Below are positions 11,957-23,111 of a DNA stretch of 64,000 nucleotides, piece by piece; within the stretch, counting starts at the first letter, position 1; each line of letters starts with the position of its first letter. Under the pieces are notes generated by a model. The model searched no databases. It saw only the letters and a program-made list of their open reading frames with translations, and was not told the origin of the DNA. Both the position numbers and the translations under genes were made by a program. The stretch is from Thelephora terrestris. Its lineage: Eukaryota; Basidiomycota; Agaricomycetes; Thelephorales; Thelephoraceae. The stretch covers positions 1,116,001 through 1,180,000 of the forward strand of contig WIUZ02000002.1 in NCBI GenBank assembly GCA_015956445.1. Reading direction: 5' to 3'.

Positions 11957-14241
11957 TCAACCACGGTTGGGCTGCTGGTTTTGGCCCGACCGTTCAATGA
12001 ACAGTCGGATACTAGCGTGACCTTCGACAGAAGTGAAGAAGCACCGCCTGGCTGCGCTTTCCCACAGGATGACACCGAGTTCTCTTCCATGTTTCAACAC
12101 ATATTCGTAGTCGGCCAACGAGGCGAAGGATGTATACAGATACCCTGTTGTATAAAAGCCGCGAGGCAGGTCAATTCAGCAAGTCCAACACAGAAAGGAA
12201 ATTCGCACGCGACATAAAATCGGCGGGATAACGAGAGCGCGGGGGGGATTCGCATCTGATCAACAGAGATAAGCGCCGTACCTTCATCGGACTTCACCCT
12301 GTTCTTTTCCAACTCCCACAACCGTATCTGATCTTGGACAGTGACCGGAATCAATGGTTTCTGAATGAGAAAGCAGCCGCGGGAATGCCAATCAGCGATC
12401 CGGACGAGGGGGGCACATGTGGTCCAGCAGGTGGATTGCATGAGGAGAGTAGCGGACGGAAACACTCACGTTCTTCCTCATCTGAGGGTGCGCGTGCGTG
12501 GTCAGGTAACTGATGATCTGAGTCCGGTGTGCCCTCTATTGTTAATCAAAGGCCCCTGATGATGTGGATACCCAAAACAACCGACCTGGTCAGCAGTTAT
12601 CCCATTCATTAAGGCGCGCTTCACGCTGTCGCGTGTAATCGAGCCCACCACGAGATTCGGGAATCGAGATTTAAGATTGATAAACAGATTAAGCACCGCT
12701 GTCTGGAGTGGGTTATCTATAGGGTGTCAGTGGAACGAGTTGAGACTTGCATGGTGGCATCAACGGACCTGTGTATGCGTATATCCGATAGTTCGTCTCC
12801 AGAACGATGAACCCTTCGCCCTTGGAATCCCCAGCACCGCCTGCCCCGGTGGCCGTAGGCAAAGGGGGCAGCGACGACGTGAGCGTGGTCGCCAAGCGCG
12901 TTGGAGAAAAGCGCCGTGGCGTTGCCTGGATATCATCGGTAGCGTTGAGAAAACGTAATTGCTTGGAACTTGGGCGGTTGCCCACCTTCCTCTGCCAAAC
13001 CAGTCCGTAGTCGCGTAGATCGGACAACATATGCTCCTGTGCCTTTGTCAGGGTGTCGACTGAATACTCCTAAAATGATTAGGGTCGGCTGAGTAACCGC
13101 GAAAGAATCGGGAACCCGCTTACCTTTCCGAGTTCCATAGTCGACAACATGAATAAGAAACTGATCACTTCTACAATATCCGTTTTCCGTTCCTAAATAT
13201 GGATTAGGGATCCAGGGGGTCATGTGAGACCGCGCAGCCCACATACTTCACTCATCTCGAGGTACTGTAACAATAACGCCCAAAGCTGGTCATGCGGTGT
13301 GTGAAGGAGGAATTGAAATCCAGTGGAGGTGATTTGTGAGGAGGTCATCTCTCTTTTTTCGGAAAGCCGTCAAACCCTCGTTCCCGAGAGCGATTTTCAA
13401 ATGGACCGTACCTCGCCTTTGCCATGAGCCCGCTCCGTTCCAGTAAAAACTCCACACCGGCGGATGGTTTCGCTGATGGTAGACCGGTCCCGGAAGAGAC
13501 CATGTAATGAAGAATCGACTGGGGGAGGATAGGTTCAATGGGCATTCAGTTCCAGTGCTTCTCGGTCAATTACCTCCCACTTCTCGAGGGCATACGTGTC
13601 CAACGTGGCGATACTGGGCGTTGGGTGCTCGCTATGTCCGGGCAACGGGACTCCGAAACTTCCCGTAGAACCCCTAGAGTGTATAAGGGATCAGATCAAC
13701 CGAATCACCCTCTCGCTTTGGCATACCCGCCGGTGATCGCCTGTCGTAGGCTGGTCTTGAAAGTAGCCGAAAGGGTGAGCTCTGTGGCCGAATTGACCAG
13801 CACGTCGATTCTCGATAACTCTATGAGGGCTTGATCGTATTCCCTACGGTGTTTTTTCGTTCGGAGGGTCAGCCCATTAACGCTCAATAAGTAGAGGGAT
13901 TCTCCGTGAGGAACGATCCAGAAGACTGACTTTTTGCCCTCGCGCACGACCCAAGAAGACATGGTAGAGGCAGGTATGGAAGCATCCAGCCAGAGAATAT
14001 TCATAACAATCTGCCTTTCGAGCGGCCCAAGCAATCTTATGGCACCGAGCATCAATCGCCTCACGCGTCAGCAGACTCTACTTTGACGCAGACAGAAGTG
14101 GAACAAGAACCTAAAGATACACAAACATGAGGAAGGCCGTTGATAGAGTCTGGAAAGAGCCTTCTTAGGCTGCGACTGAAGAAACGCAAGGAGCGGGTGC
14201 GGCCCAACGTCCTTTGCGGACAATTCTTCCACTGCAGGCAT
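11957..14241 (-). CDS. TFB2: TFIIH core subunit Tfb2 (p52/GTF2H4)
   Basis: Tfb2 is a core subunit of TFIIH, which opens promoters for RNA polymerase II and damaged DNA in nucleotide excision repair; it binds and stimulates the XPB/Ssl2 helicase. The N-terminus from ATG 14241 shows [14 protein letters not shown], then [15 protein letters not shown] near 14020. [10 protein letters not shown] lies near 13740 and [15 protein letters not shown] near 13290. Further on are [20 protein letters not shown] and [14 protein letters not shown] (12780-13010), then [17 protein letters not shown] near 12650. The C-terminal Tfb5-binding module follows ([13 protein letters not shown], then D-Y-E-Y-V-L-K-H-G and R-C-F-F), with a stop at 11957. 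All blocks occur in order, separated by short introns. It is divergent from NAS6 across 199 bp. Confidence 0.93.
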
Positions 14242-14440
14242 CCTCACCCCAGCTGAACCGGGATGGTTCTTGGTGAAGGGTTGGCGGGAGTTGCCGAAAC
14301 CGGGACGCGGATCAAAGCCTCCGGTTAGGGAGGAGGGTGACGCGTTGTAAACCTGTCGAGCCTCGATCACATTCCGACCATTACGCGTCTAGATTCCAGG
14401 GTGTGCTATCTCTTGGTAACACGCATATACCATACAAGAA
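14242..14440. promoter_or_regulatory. Divergent promoter between TFB2 and NAS6
   Basis: Only 199 bp separate the two start codons, so both promoters must lie here or overlap the coding ends. No clear TATA box was seen. Called from gene geometry. Confidence 0.45.
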
Positions 14441-15689
14441 ATGCCTATCACCGTCCAAACAGCGGCACAGAACAGTTTGTGTTGTTCTTCTCATTGAAGC
14501 CGCGCTCCAAATTGACAGGAGCGTTCTAGAACAGATTCATGTTGTGAGATCTTTGATCTCAGAAAACCCATCTGTCGTGAATTCGGTCGATGTTGTGCGT
14601 GTGTGCTCGACTGATACCGACTGAACCCCGTTTCTCATCGGATCCTTTAGGATGGTAGGACCGCACTGCATTGGGCTGCCTTCTCTGGAGCCCTTGATAT
14701 CACACAGTATCTTCTTGAGCAAAAGGCGGAGGTAGACAAAATCGATGGAAGTGGATGGACCGCGCTCCACATAGCCGGTATTCTTTTGTTATCGTAATTC
14801 TCCTCTTCCCGAAATGACAGCGTCCTAGTGAGTGCCGGAAACGAAGATGTCGTCCGGGAGCTGGTCGGCGCAGGAGCTGATGTCAAGAAACCGAATGACA
14901 AAGGTCTCACGCCCTTGTAAGCCCATCCGGTCGTTCTCCGGTATCTAGGGCTGCTGTTTATCTTTGAAAGACATTACGCCGCTTCCAAGTCCCGAGTGGA
15001 CGTACGTACTCTAGCAACCACTCACCGACTGGACCGAGCGAACTGATGAAACCTCGCTTAGATCGCCAAATTCCTGATCGAAAGAGGTGCAGATGTGCGT
15101 AACCCATACGTTGCGATGTCTGTTGCACAATGCTGAAGAACCCCAAACGACAAAGATTAATGCCAAAGACAAAGCGAACCAACATCCACTGTCAGTTTGG
15201 TTTGCCCAGTTTCGTGTCCCTGACAACCAACGATCTCACATGTCGTGGTTTACATTAACAGCCACCGTGCGGCCACCACAGGTTCAACAGGGATGATTGC
15301 GGTGCTTTTGAAGCCCCTCCCAGGGTCACCAAAGACCAGACTCAACACGGCTGATCGAATCGGTACCGAGGCTTTTCTCTGGTCACATCACCGCTGGTCT
15401 CACCCCCGTTTGATGTGCTCAGGGAACACCCCACTTCACCTCGCAATGGAGTCGGCTCACGCGGAAGCGGCCATCATGCTCATCGAGGCAGGGGCGGATC
15501 GAAGCCGAGTTCGTACCGCTTCCTATTAAACGACAAACCGCTATTCCTTCGTGCCTAACAGCCTGATCGCGATTTTCAATTCAGGAAAACCTGGACAACG
15601 AGATTCCGGAACAGGTCACCGGTGTCGGTGGACAAGAACAGAAACGTGCGAGAGAATATGTGGTTTCGCGTTGCGGTGTTCCAACGTAA
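14441..15689 (+). CDS. NAS6: Proteasome assembly chaperone Nas6 / gankyrin (PSMD10-like)
   Basis: Nas6 is a chaperone of ankyrin repeats that binds Rpt3 during assembly of the 19S regulatory particle. The start at 14441 fits a first exon M-P-I-T-V-Q-T-A-A-Q-N followed by a 55-nt intron, giving Q-I-H-V-V-R-S-L-I in frame. Successive ankyrin repeats are visible: G-R-T-A-L-H-W-A-A near 14655, G-W-T-A-L-H-I-A near 14755, N-D-K-G-L-T-P-L near 14900, and A-K-D-K-A-N-Q-H-P-L near 15175. Then come A-T-T-G-S-T-G-M-I-A-V-L-L-K near 15275 and N-T-P-L-H-L-A-M-E-S-A-H-A-E-A near 15430, and a charged C-terminal tail ends at TAA 15687. Ankyrin proteins are many, but the length, repeat order and tail match fungal Nas6. 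At least six short introns are implied. Confidence 0.86.
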
Positions 15690-16201
15690 CGTTGGCAAGG
15701 ATCCAAGTATTCACCGCGCGATGTATGTATAAGTATTCCCTGACGGCATGTTTTTTCCGCCCATCGAAATCAAAGGTGTGTTTGTTGATCGTTACTGGGA
15801 AGGAATAAGTCCGTGTGGCAGTGTCTCCAGAGCTTCGGGAATTTCCCATCACAACATTTTGTTGTGGCGCCTGGTGCCTGTGGGTGGCCGGAGCTGGTTA
15901 TGTATGCGGGGTAACGCGATGCCAGACATATGGAGAAATCAATCACAACGCGTTGTTAGGTTCTAATCAAGCAACAAGAAGGTGGGGGGGCTAATTAATG
16001 GTAAGTCGTTCGTACGATATAGAATACAATAGCAGGGATCTATGCGGGGTGAATGTGCTACAACGTCCAGAGGCATCTAGCCTAGATAGCATATAGGAGA
16101 CCCATGGGGATGAGTGGGGTAGAGCAATTAACGAAACAGTTGAGGCCGAAAAAAAATGGTGGGGGGTGGGGAACGAAAGCCGAAAAGAATAACTTATTTG
16201 T
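15690..16201. other. Convergent intergenic region, NAS6 and terpene synthase
   Basis: This is the 3' flank of NAS6 and of the minus-strand terpene synthase. No conserved coding frame, repeat or RNA gene was recognised. Confidence 0.4.
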
Positions 16202-17335
16202 CTAAGCCCTGCGTCTGCTTCTCGACCGGGCGGATCGTCGAGAGAGCCTGACGACCCTATGAATTTGGACATCCGGTGCTTCCTTCCCGAAATACCTCTC
16301 CGTCTCGAAGCACCAGTTGAGAAAGCCGGCGATCCAATGTTGCAAGCCGTCGATGTAAATGGCGACGAGTGGGTCCAAGCCTTCTCCGAAGGAGGGAAGG
16401 AGTCCCTTGTTTTCTTCGAAACGTTTGACGAGGGCTTCACACTGTTCCGCAACATGATCAACGGCTTCCTGAACTCCCATTTGGCGGAGTTCCATTAGGA
16501 TAACGACCATGTTCCGGGTCTCCCCGCGGGCCTGTTCCATGTCGTACGAGACAATGTCCTGCCAAGCACACAAGTTCAGTATCAGACCAACACGGCGAGA
16601 GGCAACCCCTACATTTGACCAAGAGACGATATCATTGGCGATCTCCTGAAGCGTACGAACTATCGGGTCTTCGAAAACCTCATCGGGAAGATCAAGTCCA
16701 TTTGCGTATTCAACGAGGGCGAAGCAAGGCTTACAGCCACTGGCGTCACGACGGAATGGGATGTATGATTCGAGACCTGGAACGTCCCTAGAGTCAGTTT
16801 CTAAACATTGTGCATCAAAGTACGTCTCCATCGCTTCGAAGAATCTCCGGGTGCAACGCCAGCCAGAAGTGGCACTGAATGCGCCGAAGAAACTACAAGC
16901 ACATAATTTCAGCCTCCAGACTCCAGGGTAGAGGATGTAGCACACGTACTCTTTCGCCATGATACCGGCAATTTTGTCCGACCTGTAACCCATGGGATCA
17001 ACCATAGCATCCAGTACACAGTCCGCAACGGGGAACAAGTCCGCAGATCTGAACTCCCTCGTCCAATGGACGAGATTGAACAAGAAATTGACGGCGTCGC
17101 AGCACACACGCAAGCGATAGGGATGGGCGCGGGGGAAACACGACGCGGCCAACTGCCCTGCCTTGAGCCCGAAGAACTCCTCCCGTTTCGAGTCGCTAAA
17201 CCTGGCTCCGCTCAATAACCATTGCTCAGAGGCCCTTGCGGCGTCGGCGCATCCAGGGTTTGTACGATGGGGGAAGACGCAACGGGTGAACAGTTTTGGA
17301 AGGACGAAGGAGTCGGAGACGGGGAAGGAGGCCAT
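16202..17335 (-). CDS. Class I sesquiterpene synthase-like protein lacking the Asp-rich motif
   Basis: This is an agaricomycete sesquiterpene synthase homologue; such enzymes cyclise farnesyl diphosphate in the cytosol. Two introns (16893-16949, 57 nt; 16559-16612, 54 nt) leave about 340 residues, normal for the family. Family blocks are F-V-L-P-K-L-F near the start, F-F-G-L-K-A-G-Q-L, R-L-R-V-C-C-D, the pyrophosphate-sensing R-R-D-A-S-G-C-K-P, and N-D-I-V-S-Y-D-M-E (a complete NSE triad, restored by splicing). The C-terminal E-R-Y-F-G-K with its R-Y pair is also present. At the expected first metal-binding motif (D-D/E-x-x-D), between N-F-L-F-N-L and F-R-S-A-D, the residues read V-H-W-T-R, so none of the aspartates is present although spacing is normal. 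The reading frame is intact from ATG 17335 to the stop. No other biosynthetic genes adjoin it. It may have an altered or lost ionisation activity. Confidence 0.85.
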   Translation of the reverse strand: MASFPVSDSFVLPKLFTRCVFPHRTNPGCADAARASEQWLLSGARFSDSKREEFFGLKAGQLAASCFPRAHPYRLRVCCDAVNFLFNLVHWTREFRSADLFPVADCVLDAMVDPMGYRSDKIAGIMAKEYVCYILYPGVWRLKLCACSFFGAFSATSGWRCTRRFFEAMETYFDAQCLETDSRDVPGLESYIPFRRDASGCKPCFALVEYANGLDLPDEVFEDPIVRTLQEIANDIVSWSNVGVASRRVGLILNLCAWQDIVSYDMEQARGETRNMVVILMELRQMGVQEAVDHVAEQCEALVKRFEENKGLLPSFGEGLDPLVAIYIDGLQHWIAGFLNWCFETERYFGKEAPDVQIHRVVRLSRRSARSRSRRRA

Positions 17336-17871
17336 GGGAGAGGTGGAGCAACCAAGGAGCGGAGAGCGCCGCCGCCGGACGAGCGGGGCTCTTAGGATGT
17401 GACCGGCCTAACCTTGAAGTGAATTATGGAATGGAAAGTGAGGACAAAAACGAGACGGGAGTGAAGCAGACGGGGGAAGCGACGAGAGCAGGGAATTGAG
17501 CGGTGACGGTCTTCCCTTGTACGGGTTTGAGCCGCCCGTGTCGAAGCCTAGGGGAATAAGAACCGAGGACCATTTCGTTCCGTGTAAACTCGAGCGAGGA
17601 AGTGAAAGTGGGAATTGACCGTGGGACAAAACCGTGTAACGATTCCGGAAGAAGCGAACGTAAGCAAAGAAGATCACTGACTCTTCATTAATTCACCTGG
17701 ACGGAATCAACGGAGAGCAGGGGCGGACCCTGGATACCATCATCGGATCAAAGAAGGGGTTCCGATCGCGATTTCCCGCCTCCGGGGTCCTCGAGTCCCG
17801 TGCTTCTCGAGGTTTGAACTTCTCCGTCACTCCGTGCCATCGCCGACTCGACATCGTTTTGACGTTTGACC
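17336..17871. promoter_or_regulatory. Divergent promoter region, terpene synthase and TSC13
   Basis: 536 bp separate the two start codons. Purine-rich sequence fills about 17340-17500. No TATA box or known operator was identified; the call rests on gene orientation. Confidence 0.4.
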
Positions 17872-19181
17872 ATGGTTTCCGTCAAAATCTCTTCCGCTGG
17901 AAAACCTTTATCCCTCGCGCGGGGTCTCCCTATCACCGTCGAAGTGAAGGACGATGCAAAGGTCTCAGACGTGAAGGCCGCTATTGCAGCAAAGTTCCCC
18001 AAAGTTGGTCAAATGGTCTGGTTTGCGTGTCATGAATGCGAGACTGAGGGATCCATTGTAGCTCTACGTGTCTCGTCAAAAACTCACACCGAAGGGTGAA
18101 CGAAAAGCCCTGGAGGATGATACACTCCTGAAGGATGTGGATGTGGGCGATGGTGACGAACTGTTCGTTAAGGATCTTGGCGCACAGATCAGCTGGAGAG
18201 CTGTGTTCGTTGTGGAGTATGTGAGTGTCAACAGCGTCTGTGCGTTGGAAGGCACCATTCTGACATTACTGTGGGTGCAGATCGGACCCCTCATTCTGCA
18301 TCCAATCTTCTACTGGTTCCCGCAAGTCTTCTATGGTCAACCCGTCGAGCATAGCGAAATGCAGAAGTAAGGAGCTCCGACCATTCATCTCCCCATGTCT
18401 CACCACGCGTGACAGGTTTGCTTATGCCCTCGTTATGCTCCATTTCTTGAAGCGAGAGCTGGAGACACTCTTGTGAGCTTGCAGCATTCGTGGCGCTGAT
18501 CGCCGACTTAGCTGTACTCTAGCCTTCACAGATTTTCTCATGGAACGATGCCTTTTGTTTACATCTTCAGAAAGTGAGTTATGGGCTGACCTGCGTCAGG
18601 ACCTCCCTGAACGTTTGTTCCAGCTCCGCACACTACCATATCCTCGCCGGCCTCTTCCTAGCGGTGGACCTGTATCGACCCGGATACTCCTCAACATCAC
18701 CGAACATTCAAGGCACGATCTATGAAAACATCGCTTTCTTGTGGGGCTGCGTCGCAGTTTGGTTGGTGCGTGAATCCCAGCTCAAGTCCTCGACTAATGA
18801 TGACTGACTCTTTTACCAGTTTGCTGAATTCTCCAACTTCTTGACACACCTGAACCTCCGTTCTTTGCGACCAGAAGGAAGCCGCAAGCGTGTCATCCCC
18901 CATGGGTACGGCTTCGATTGGGTATCACTTCCCAACTACTTCTTTGAGATCCTCGGTTGGGCTGCTTTCACCGTCATGACCGGAAGTTGGGCCAGTAAGG
19001 AACCTGTTGCTTCTACTCAGTGCAGATATACTAAATCAATGTTCCCCCAGGCGTTTTGTTTCTCGCTGTGGGTACGGGTACGATGGCGAATTGGGCCATG
19101 CAGAAACATAGGAAGTACAAGAAGGAGTTTGGAAGCGATTATCCTCGCAATCGGAAGATTATGATTCCGTTCATCTTCTAG
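17872..19181 (+). CDS. TSC13: Very-long-chain enoyl-CoA reductase Tsc13 (TECR)
   Basis: Tsc13 catalyses the last step of very-long-chain fatty acid elongation, reducing trans-2-enoyl-CoA in the ER membrane. Exon 1 is 17872-18003 and exon 2 starts at 18062, joining A-K-F-P-K to L-Y-V-S-R-Q-K-L-T in a ubiquitin-like N-terminal domain. Then come K-D-L-G-A-Q-I-S-W-R-A-V-F-V-V-E-Y, a hydrophobic stretch with H-P-I-F-Y-W-F-P, F-L-K-R-E-L-E-T-L near 18450, and A-H-Y-H-I-L-A-G-L-F near 18640. F-S-N-F-L-T-H-L-N-L-R lies near 18830, H-G-Y-G-F-D-W-V-S-L-P-N-Y-F-F-E near 18915, and the steroid-reductase-like C-terminal segment follows (M-A-N-W-A-M-Q-K-H, then F-G-S-D-Y-P-R-N-R-K). The stop is TAG 19179. 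Multiple membrane spans are evident. The gene is complete, with about seven introns. Confidence 0.93.
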
Positions 19182-19306
19182 ATAATGCGGTTACTGTGAC
19201 CCCCCTCCCTTATTGTAGTCAATGACGATGTTAGAAGTCGATAATTACAATTTCTTCCCCGTGCGCATGGCCACAGATGACAGAGATCGTGCGAACATTG
19301 GCGATC

Positions 19307-20728
19307 ATGCCCATCTGCATCCACTGTGGTCAACCAACACCATACCTTTACACGGTCTACCAATCTGCCTATAATTTCAGGTTAGAACAATGCGTGAATA
19401 ATTTCTGGGTCTCACGCAATCGAACTCGTGCTGACGGCATATATTCCTAGCCTTCCTGTAAAGAATTTGCGGATCCGCACGTTCAACATGACACGACGAC
19501 GTTGCTCTTGGACTTGATCCTCCTCAAGAGAGATGTCTACAGGCATCTACTTTTCAATCGCGGTACCGGGGCGAGGATGGTCTATGATGCTGTTGGGACC
19601 AAGAGTTCCTTGCCACGAGAGAAGGAAGAGGATGCCAAAGGTCAGCAAAAGTTGACTGAGTGGGACAAGGAAGTTGTAAGCGTTCCATCCTTCTCGCTCG
19701 CTTTAACCTGCGGGGCTAACCATTTACACGTACATCTTGCGCAGGCAAGATGGAAACTGATTATGAGACTCGGCGCGGCGTTGATATGGGTTGATGCTTG
19801 TAGGTTTCTCACCTGCTGCTGATGGTATCGCAAAACATCTGATGCTTTGCGCCAGTTATCAGATGGACCCACCTGAGTAATACAATTCTACTCAACCGGA
19901 GTTTCGGGATGTTGATTATACACTCAAGATATCGATAGAGACGTGTTTGGGCGTGAAGCGGAAGGAATCCCGTGGTCTCAAGTCGAAACTGAGCTCTGCC
20001 TTCGCGTCTTTATTGGGTGCATCGTAGGTTCGCCTGCCAGATTTACGAATTACTTCCTTCTGTCGTTCAAACGGATACCTGTTTTCTTGCCAGAAACGCT
20101 CGCTTTCCACGCGGGAGTGACCCTGGGGTGCTACATCACCCTGAGGTACCTCAACTGGCACAACTCCCGCAAGAAATCTCCCACTCCTCCTTCAGGCATT
20201 CGACAACAGTTCAGGTGGGATGAGATTGATCGCGCGTCGCGTTTGAGCCACGCGATTAACTCCCTTCCTAGGTTCTCTCATGTCCCACTGACGTTACTTT
20301 ACTCATCCCTGAGCAAACTCTTCCTCCTGTTTCTTCTTTCGATATGGAAACCTTCGACAACCAATTCCACCCAGATATTTACCGAGAGAGCCAAAGGCAC
20401 GATCCTCGCCCACCCGATCATCAATTCTGCTCTCGAGATATTGGACGACGATAAGTTGGATAAGGAGTGGGTGGTTAGGAACATTTTGGGTGGAATGGCC
20501 GCTGGGTTCGGGTTAAGAGGTAATTTTTGATTTTCAAGAGGCCGTCAAACGCGCGAGATGCTGACATCTCACCGCCTCATAGTTGTGTTGGATTGCAACC
20601 CTTCGTTCACTACCGTCATAATTTTGTTGGGGTGGGGAGCTAAAACGGGTGTGGCGAGGTTCGTGAGTCCTTGGTTGGGTGGAGACCAGAGAACGGAAGA
20701 GATTTGGTTATCGTATAGCATTCCATAA
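19307..20728 (+). CDS. ARV1: ARV1 family ER lipid-homeostasis protein
   Basis: Arv1 is an ER membrane protein needed for sterol distribution and GPI-anchor synthesis. The N-terminal ARV1 homology domain starts at ATG 19307 with C-I-H-C-G, continues Y-T-V-Y-Q-S-A-Y-N-F-R-L-E-Q-C, and across a short intron reads P-S-C-K-E-F-A-D-P, completing the CxxC-CxxC zinc-ribbon pair. L-L-L-D-L-I-L-L-K-R and V-Y-R-H-L-L-F-N-R follow near 19510-19560. Several hydrophobic segments occupy 19950-20400. A final intron after G-M-A-A-G-F-G-L-R (near 20520) leads to the last exon with L-D-C-N-P-S-F-T-T-V and a stop at 20726-20728. If that intron were retained, translation would stop soon after 20520. It lies 125 bp downstream of TSC13 on the same strand, another ER lipid gene. 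Confidence 0.88.
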
Positions 20729-20881
20729 GGTCATTACCCCCACACCACTGTACTCGTATCCCGCAAACGCGCTAAGATAATCTCGATCATCTACCACAAT
20801 CGTTAGAAGGTTCGCAATTATCGATTCATCACTCCCCACTGCTTCCCCAAATTATCGCCTCGCCCCTACACGCAACCGTAG

Positions 20882-22254
20882 ATGGCGTCTCCAGCATCCA
20901 CGAATCGAGCGCTGAACGCGATCTTACCCTTGATCGCTTCAGGGCAACCCTACGAAGCTCACCAGAAAGCTCGGACCTTCGCGTCCCGATACTCGAAATC
21001 TGGCCAATTCGATACGGCGATCCAGGTCCTCTTCCAGAGCGCGAGGGAGCTGCTGAAAGCCGGTCAGCAGGGCAGCGGCACCGATCTCACGACGTTTTTG
21101 TTGGACGTTTATGAGAGTAAGGGTGAAGAGGTTAATGAGGAATCTAGAGGTGCGCGTGGGGTTGTGAACCGGTATATCCGTTCTTGTCCGTCGTTCTGAT
21201 TTTGAACCTTGGTTTTTTGCGGTCGTTTTTGCTTTAGGACGCATCACTCAACTTATCGCCCTGACCGGGAAAGGTGGAGGGTGGAGGAAGACGATAATCG
21301 ACAGGTCTATAGCGTACGTCCGGGTCGCTGTCCCAATCTCCCCAACCCTTCTGACTTGAAATCCCATACTTTGACCATTCTCTCAGGTGGACGGCAAAGA
21401 GAGGTTCTTGGCCGACCGGAGACCCAGATCTCCAACACTACGTTGGCGAATTGCTCTATAAAGGTGCGCAAAGTTCCATCTAGCCGTGTAGTGATTAGGG
21501 CTCAAAGCTAACTTGTCTCGCGGTTGATAATGCTAGAGGGCGCATACGTCGAGGCCGAACCTCATCTTTTGGCAGCTGGGAAACGAGATAGTGCGAGGGT
21601 TCTAGCCGAGATGATGGTAGATTGGTCTGCTGGAACGAATCCAGGTCATTTCGCTCTTCACGGTGTACTACCGTACGTGTCTCTCCCACGCACCCCTCCA
21701 GAAATCGTAGCACTCACTCAATCCTCCCCCTGATCTTCAGATACCTCCAAAACGGAAACATCCTCGCCGCTCAAACGTTCATCAAGCATTTCACGTCCTC
21801 GTTCACCGCAAAATATCCTTCCTTCGCATCTACCTACTCTAACAGCCTCTCGGTAGGATCCGGCGACGAAATCATCGTCACGTCGGATTCGGTTTTGAAC
21901 TTTGCTCAAGTGGCCGTTCGGTTGTGTCAACGGGCGCAGGGAGATAAGAACAAGCTCATGAGGGAATCTTGGGTCAGGCTTTGCGGGAGGTATCAGACTA
22001 GCGGTGGGGTCTTGGCTACGAGGGAGATTCGCAAGGTGCGCTGGGTGACCTTTTGCTCCCCCGTTAAAATGATGAAGCCCTCTTAGGTCCTGAACGATAT
22101 CGGGGAGCTGTTCTTCGCTCTACCCCCGCCGAGGGGACAACAGGTGAACCCGTTCGGTGATATGATGTCGGCGTTGATGGGCGGAGGTGGACCGGTACCT
22201 CAGCAGCAACGGAGAACACTTGCACCGTCTTCTGGAAGCTCGACTCTTGATTAG
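20882..22254 (+). CDS. GET4: GET4, cytosolic factor of tail-anchored protein insertion
   Basis: Get4 pairs with Get5 and hands tail-anchored proteins from Sgt2 to the ATPase Get3 for insertion into the ER. The alpha-helical repeat protein starts at ATG 20882 (N-R-A-L-N-A-I-L-P-L-I-A-S-G-Q-P-Y-E-A-H-Q), with Y-S-K-S-G-Q-F-D-T-A-I-Q-V-L near 21000. A short exon R-I-T-Q-L-I-A-L lies near 21240, then E-G-A-Y-V-E-A-E-P-H-L-L near 21540 and N-P-G-H-F-A-L-H-G near 21645. Y-L-Q-N-G-N-I-L-A-A-Q-T-F follows near 21745, and the C-terminal part with F-F-A-L-P-P-P-R ends at TAG 22252. At least five introns. All blocks match the Get4 family. It runs convergently toward the HSBP1-like gene, with about 270 bp between the stops. 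Confidence 0.88.
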
Positions 22255-22525
22255 CAGGTCCACGCTTCGTTCGAGAAGGTCGATTGGACAACTCTTTTGT
22301 AGTACATAGCTTCATTGTTTCAATTAAGAGTGATAGCCAGAAACAAACGATAGTGATACACCTAGGAGCGCGGACGATCGTCAGCGGGACGGAGCACACA
22401 ATCGAACAGACACCTCACCAGAAAAGATCCGCTCGCCGAAGGGGAACGTATGTACATCTTCCGACCAAGGTAACATCCGATTGCTCGCCCGTGGGAGGGA
22501 GGCACCGCGAATGCAAGCCGCACGA

Positions 22526-23111
22526 TCAGAAATTAGCAGGACTGCGTCGTATCGAGGCTGTTGACCCGGAGGATGTTAATGAGGGTGATTGGGGGGTACC
22601 GCTTGAAGGGGGATGGGCAAGGTCCACGTTGATGATATCTTGGATCGAGGCTTCGAGCGAGTCTACCCGGGCTGACATTTGGTTCACTGGGGGTTCGGAA
22701 TCAGGATTGGGTTAGTTATTGAAACGGGTGGGGGAGAGATGGGTGATGGTGGTGGTGGTGAGAGGGAGGGGTACGCACTCCGTTCGAGGATTTGGGAAGA
22801 GACGTCGTCGAATTTGGTTTCAAGCTGTTCGAGTAACGTCTCGACCTGAATCGGGCACAAGATAGTATCCCAGGAGTGAATACCCCGTGAGGTTTCAATC
22901 GGCGCGTTAGAAAGCGGGTTGAAGAGAGAGAGAGGGAGGGAGAAAGGCGTACGAAAGCGGTCAACTCGTGCGGGCTGGAGATATCGCTCGGTGCAATGTT
23001 CTTGGCGGCCGGAGGTTGTTTCGTCGCACCGTTCACGCCGCTTGAACCTGAGGCCTTTTGAATCTTGTTGGGGCTCGGTGAGGCTGGAACGTTTAGAGGA
23101 GCTGGGCCCAT
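22526..23111 (-). CDS. HSBP1-like short coiled-coil protein
   Basis: This is a small protein resembling heat shock factor binding protein 1, which forms a trimeric coiled coil and in animals dampens HSF1. The start is ATG 23111, with a Pro/Ser/Ala-rich N-terminus ending H-E-L-T-A-F. After an intron of about 110 nt comes V-E-T-L-L-E-Q-L-E-T-K-F-D-D-V-S-S-Q-I-L-E-R. After a second intron (donor near 22780, acceptor near 22690) it continues M-S-A-R-V-D-S-L-E-A-S-I-Q-D-I-I. The heptad pattern and Q-I-x-x-R / M-S-x-R-x-D spacing are those of HSBP1. A short Ser/Pro tail ends at TGA 22526. The extended N- and C-terminal tails are longer than in animal HSBP1. Function in fungi is little known, so the role is inferred. 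Confidence 0.7.

Noticed and set aside
16202-22254. A secondary-metabolite cluster around the terpene synthase
   Set aside because: Neighbours are NAS6, TSC13, ARV1 and GET4, all housekeeping genes. No P450, oxidoreductase or transporter adjoins, so the synthase stands alone.
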